Below are positions 61,482 through 64,000 of a stretch of 64,000 nucleotides of DNA, piece after piece. The notes under the pieces are model-generated. The model searched no databases. It was given only the letters and a program-made list of their open reading frames with translations, and was not told the DNA's origin. How positions within the stretch are numbered: position 1 is the stretch's first letter; every line of letters starts with the position of its first letter. A program made the position numbers and the translations under genes. The DNA lies in the NCBI RefSeq assembly GCF_947487805.1, contig NZ_CANKXW010000001.1:371501-435500 (forward strand), written 5' to 3'. The stretch comes from an uncultured Tateyamaria sp. (GTDB lineage Bacteria; Pseudomonadota; Alphaproteobacteria; Rhodobacterales; Rhodobacteraceae).

Positions 61482-62635
61482 CAGCCCTTGTAGGGGTCAA
61501 GGCTGTCGCGCAGCCCGTCGCCGAGGAAGTTGAACGCCAGCACCACGATGATGATTGGTAGCATCGGGATCGCCGTCCACGGATAGATCTCGATGCTTGC
61601 CAGGTTCTGCGCATCGTTCAGCATCACGCCCCATGACACCGCAGGCGCGCGCAGGCCAAGACCAAGGAAGCTGAGCGCGGTTTCCCCAAGGATCATCGCC
61701 GGGATCGAAAGGGTGGCCGATGCAATCAGGTGCGACATGAAGTTGGGCAGCAGGTGCCGCCGGATCACCCGCCCCGGTTTGGCCCCCATCATCTCTGCCG
61801 CGCGCACATATTCCTCCTCTCTCAACGAGAGGAACTTACTTCGGACCGCACGGGCGAGGCCGGGCCAATCCAAGAGCCCTAGGATGATACTGATGATAAA
61901 GAACACCGACACCGGCCCCCAATTCGACGGCACCGCCGCGGAGAGGGCCAGCCACAATGGCAGCTCGGGCAAGGACCGCAGGATCTCGATCGCGCGGTTC
62001 ACGACCCAGTCGACCCAGCCGCCGAAATAACCCGCGATGGCCCCGAACCCGATGCCCAGGATGAACGACACGGTGATCCCGATCAGACCCACGGTCAGCG
62101 ACAGCTGCGCCCCGTAGGAAATCCGCGAAAACACGTCCCGCCCCAGCCGGTCAGAGCCAAAGATAAAGATCGTCGCCCCCTCGGGCGCACAGAACAGGTG
62201 TCGTTCGGTCGGGATCACACCGAACAGGTTGTACTCCGTCCGCTTGCAAAAGAACTGGAGCGGCATGGGCCGCGTCTCGTCCGTGATATAGGTCCAGCGG
62301 TAATTCTCCAGATCCGCCACCGCCTCGGTCGGATAGACAAAGGGGCCGATATAGTCGCCCTCGTGCCAGAAACGGATCGCCTGCGGCGGGTGATAGAGGT
62401 AGTCCGCGCTGCGTTCATTGGGCGTATAGGGCGAAAAGAACCCGGCGAAGGGGATCGCCATGTAAGCCAGAAACAGGAAGATCCCCGACAACAATCCCAA
62501 CCGGTGCCGCCGGAACTTGCGCCAGACCAACAGCCAGTTGGGCGCGTCCATGTCGGACCGGTCGATGGCCGACAGATCCACGTTCGGATCATAGGGGGCG
62601 TCGTCGATATAGCGACCGTCGGGCAGGGTGCTCAT
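61481..62635 (-). CDS. DppC/OppC-type ABC permease
   Basis: 384 residues, an N-terminal part of about 170 with one helix (LGLLSGIFLFLAYMAIPFAG) followed by five helices and the EAA-type loop (EEYVRAAEMMGAKPGRVIRR). The C-terminal GETALSFLGLGLRAPAVSWG is a DppC signature. The long insertion between first helix and core (about residues 70-160) is longer than E. coli DppC. It pairs with the DppB-type gene 3 bp upstream. Confidence 0.9.
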   Translation of the reverse strand: MSTLPDGRYIDDAPYDPNVDLSAIDRSDMDAPNWLLVWRKFRRHRLGLLSGIFLFLAYMAIPFAGFFSPYTPNERSADYLYHPPQAIRFWHEGDYIGPFVYPTEAVADLENYRWTYITDETRPMPLQFFCKRTEYNLFGVIPTERHLFCAPEGATIFIFGSDRLGRDVFSRISYGAQLSLTVGLIGITVSFILGIGFGAIAGYFGGWVDWVVNRAIEILRSLPELPLWLALSAAVPSNWGPVSVFFIISIILGLLDWPGLARAVRSKFLSLREEEYVRAAEMMGAKPGRVIRRHLLPNFMSHLIASATLSIPAMILGETALSFLGLGLRAPAVSWGVMLNDAQNLASIEIYPWTAIPMLPIIIVVLAFNFLGDGLRDSLDPYKG

Positions 62636-62638
62636 GTC

Positions 62639-63667
62639 TTATCCTTCCCGTGCGCCATAGCGGATGCGCGGATCAAGCAGCACCAGCAAGAGGTCCGAAA
62701 TCATCGTCCCGATCAGCGTCAGCAACGCCACGAACATCAGCACGAAGGCGGCGAGGAACTGGTCCTGTGACTTCAGCGCCGTCAGCAGCGCGGGCCCGAT
62801 CGTCTGAAGGCCCAGAACCACCGACACCAGAACCGACCCCGACACCATCGCAGGCAGCAGGTTGCCGATATCTGCGACAAAGGGGTTGAACGCCATGCGC
62901 AGCGGGTATTTCGTCAACAGCCGCGAGGGCGCCAGCCCCTTGGCCATCGCCGTCTCCACATAGGGTTTGCTCAGCTCGTCCAGCATATTGGCGCGCAACC
63001 GCTGCATCATGCCCGCCGCACCCGATGTCCCGATCACAAAGGTCGGCACGATCAGGTGCACAAGGATCGACTGCACCTTGCCCAGCGACATCGGCTCGCC
63101 TTCGTATTCCGGGGCCATCAGGCCGCCGATGGGCAGGCCAAGGTATTTGTGCCCATAGTAAAACAGCATCAGCGCCAGCAGAAAGTTCGGCGTGGCAAGG
63201 CCGAGATAGCCGATGAAGGCGGTGGTATAATCCACCCATGTGGCCGACCGCGCCGCGGCCAGCACCCCCAGCGGCAACGCCACCAGATAAACAAACAGAA
63301 CCGCCGCAAGGTTGACCAGCACTGTCAGCCACAGCGCATCGCCCACGATCTCGGCCACTGGCGCGTCGAATTCAAAGGACCAGCCGAAATCGCCCTGCAA
63401 AAGGCCGGAAAATCCCTGCGGGCCGGGGATCACGCCGACCCAGATCAGGTATTGCTGCCACAACGGCCGGTCCAGCGCATATTCCTGCCGCAAGAACTCG
63501 GCCTTGGCCACGCCCTCGGCCTGACCGGTGGCGCGCAACTCGGCGATCTGGTTGGACAGGTAATCGCCGGGGGGCAGGTTGATGATGATAAAGATCAGCA
63601 TCGACACCACGATCAGTGTCAGCACCATCGTCAGCAGACGATAGGCCGCATAGCGCAGAAACATCAT
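62639..63667 (-). CDS. DppB/OppB-type ABC permease
   Basis: 342 residues with about six membrane helices. The N-terminal RYAAYRLLTMVLTLIVVSML, the EAA-like loop ANMLDELSKPYVETAMAKGL, and LPAMVSGSVLVSVVLGLQTI match OppB/DppB. With the DppC-type gene and the family-5 binding protein it forms a peptide- or acid-importing ABC system; ATPases are not in the window. The start overlaps the binding protein stop by 4 bp. Confidence 0.9.
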   Translation of the reverse strand: MMFLRYAAYRLLTMVLTLIVVSMLIFIIINLPPGDYLSNQIAELRATGQAEGVAKAEFLRQEYALDRPLWQQYLIWVGVIPGPQGFSGLLQGDFGWSFEFDAPVAEIVGDALWLTVLVNLAAVLFVYLVALPLGVLAAARSATWVDYTTAFIGYLGLATPNFLLALMLFYYGHKYLGLPIGGLMAPEYEGEPMSLGKVQSILVHLIVPTFVIGTSGAAGMMQRLRANMLDELSKPYVETAMAKGLAPSRLLTKYPLRMAFNPFVADIGNLLPAMVSGSVLVSVVLGLQTIGPALLTALKSQDQFLAAFVLMFVALLTLIGTMISDLLLVLLDPRIRYGAREG

Positions 63668-64000
63668 TCGCTCACCTGCGCCAGTTCTTCGTCGGCAAAG
63701 TAGAATTCATCGATCCGGTGTACGCCGAAATGCGCGCCGGGATCCCAGGCCCATTTGCCAAACTCGGGCACATTGCGCAGCCGGTCCGATACGACCACGG
63801 GCTGGGGTGCTTCGGACAGGATGCCGATGCCGTATTGCTGATCGGCGTGGATCGCCAGCATCTCGCGCCACACGTTGGACCGGGTGTTGGTGTCGGGCTG
63901 TGCCGCCCACATGGCGGCCAGTTCCATCAGGCGCTGGGCGGCGGGCATGTCCACGGGTTCACCCGCCTGCCCGTTGGTCTGGTAATACTGGCCCCATTTC
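63664..64000 (-). CDS. Family-5 extracellular solute-binding protein, C-terminal part
   Basis: Only the last 110 or so residues are in the window; the start lies beyond 64000. The tail (LMELAAMWAAQPDTNTRSNVW, ADQQYGIGILSEAPQPVVVS, NVPEFGKWAWDPGAHFGV) matches the C-terminal lobe of DppA/OppA-type binding proteins. It heads the transporter and racemase transcript. Ligand is unknown; the linked mandelate racemase-like enzyme suggests an organic or sugar acid rather than a peptide. Confidence 0.85.
   Translation of the reverse strand, partial: KWGQYYQTNGQAGEPVDMPAAQRLMELAAMWAAQPDTNTRSNVWREMLAIHADQQYGIGILSEAPQPVVVSDRLRNVPEFGKWAWDPGAHFGVHRIDEFYFADEELAQVSE

Noticed and set aside
1-64000. CRISPR arrays, rRNA genes, complete insertion sequences, prophage
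   Set aside because: I found no regularly spaced repeats of 20-40 bases, no transposase, integrase or phage structural gene, and no rRNA-like stretch.

Overview
The window is about 64 kb of GC-rich, densely packed chromosome with many ATGA/TGATG gene junctions. Gene content points to an alphaproteobacterium of the Rhodobacterales (Roseobacter-type). The signs are two tripartite tricarboxylate transporters, BKACE, DUF2948, UPF0262, DUF1045, a murA-hisD neighbourhood, and intergenic hairpin repeats of a style common in that group. The genus cannot be fixed from this sequence alone.

Layout. 1-5978: a probable sulfonate (sulfoacetate) catabolic block on the minus strand (CoA ligase, acylating aldehyde dehydrogenase, TctABC transporter) with a divergent TauE/SafE anion exporter. 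5987-12300: an eight-gene overlapping minus-strand operon combining a four-subunit succinate dehydrogenase/fumarate reductase-like complex, a two-subunit class I fumarase-type hydratase, a homocysteine S-methyltransferase-family protein and an isochorismatase-family hydrolase. A nitroreductase and a BKACE enzyme are divergent to it. 14282-18452: a tight DUF4178 / DUF4178 / 51-aa membrane peptide / DUF350 / membrane-fused spermidine synthase-like operon facing a convergent speD; I regard this as the most coherent little-described system here. 18517-23113: PNPOx-family protein and an AttH-type ABC export system. 23199-28534: small hypotheticals, a lipoprotein, a DUF6502 protein divergent to a fasciclin lipoprotein across two matching dyads, and a gamma-glutamyltransferase-family enzyme. 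28531-35000: TctDE-like two-component system divergent to tctC, a fused tctAB and a PrpF-type isomerase. 35072-42678: DUF1045, tRNA-Thr with a partial downstream duplication, then murA, DUF2948, GNAT, hisD, UPF0262, phosphatase and small lipoproteins.

42899-47474 looks like an accessory hotspot around lepA. On one side is an AARSA-repeat coiled-coil membrane protein. On the other is an AT-rich, apparently imported single-gene STAND-like ATPase with a C-terminal PD-(D/E)XK-like motif, which is a candidate defence gene. 47486-49015 has an orphan RbsD, an antitoxin-like protein and a periplasmic protein. 49134-55603 is a seven-gene overlapping glycan operon (four glycosyltransferases, histidine phosphatase, polysaccharide deacetylase, methyltransferase). 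55915-60399 carries a large MscS-family channel and a DEAD-box helicase. 60405-64000 is a mandelate racemase-like enzyme with a dipeptide-type ABC importer whose binding protein runs off the window.

At least three kinds of structured intergenic repeats are visible. One of them (35757-35820 and 42679-42742) keeps its fold while its stem sequences change between copies.
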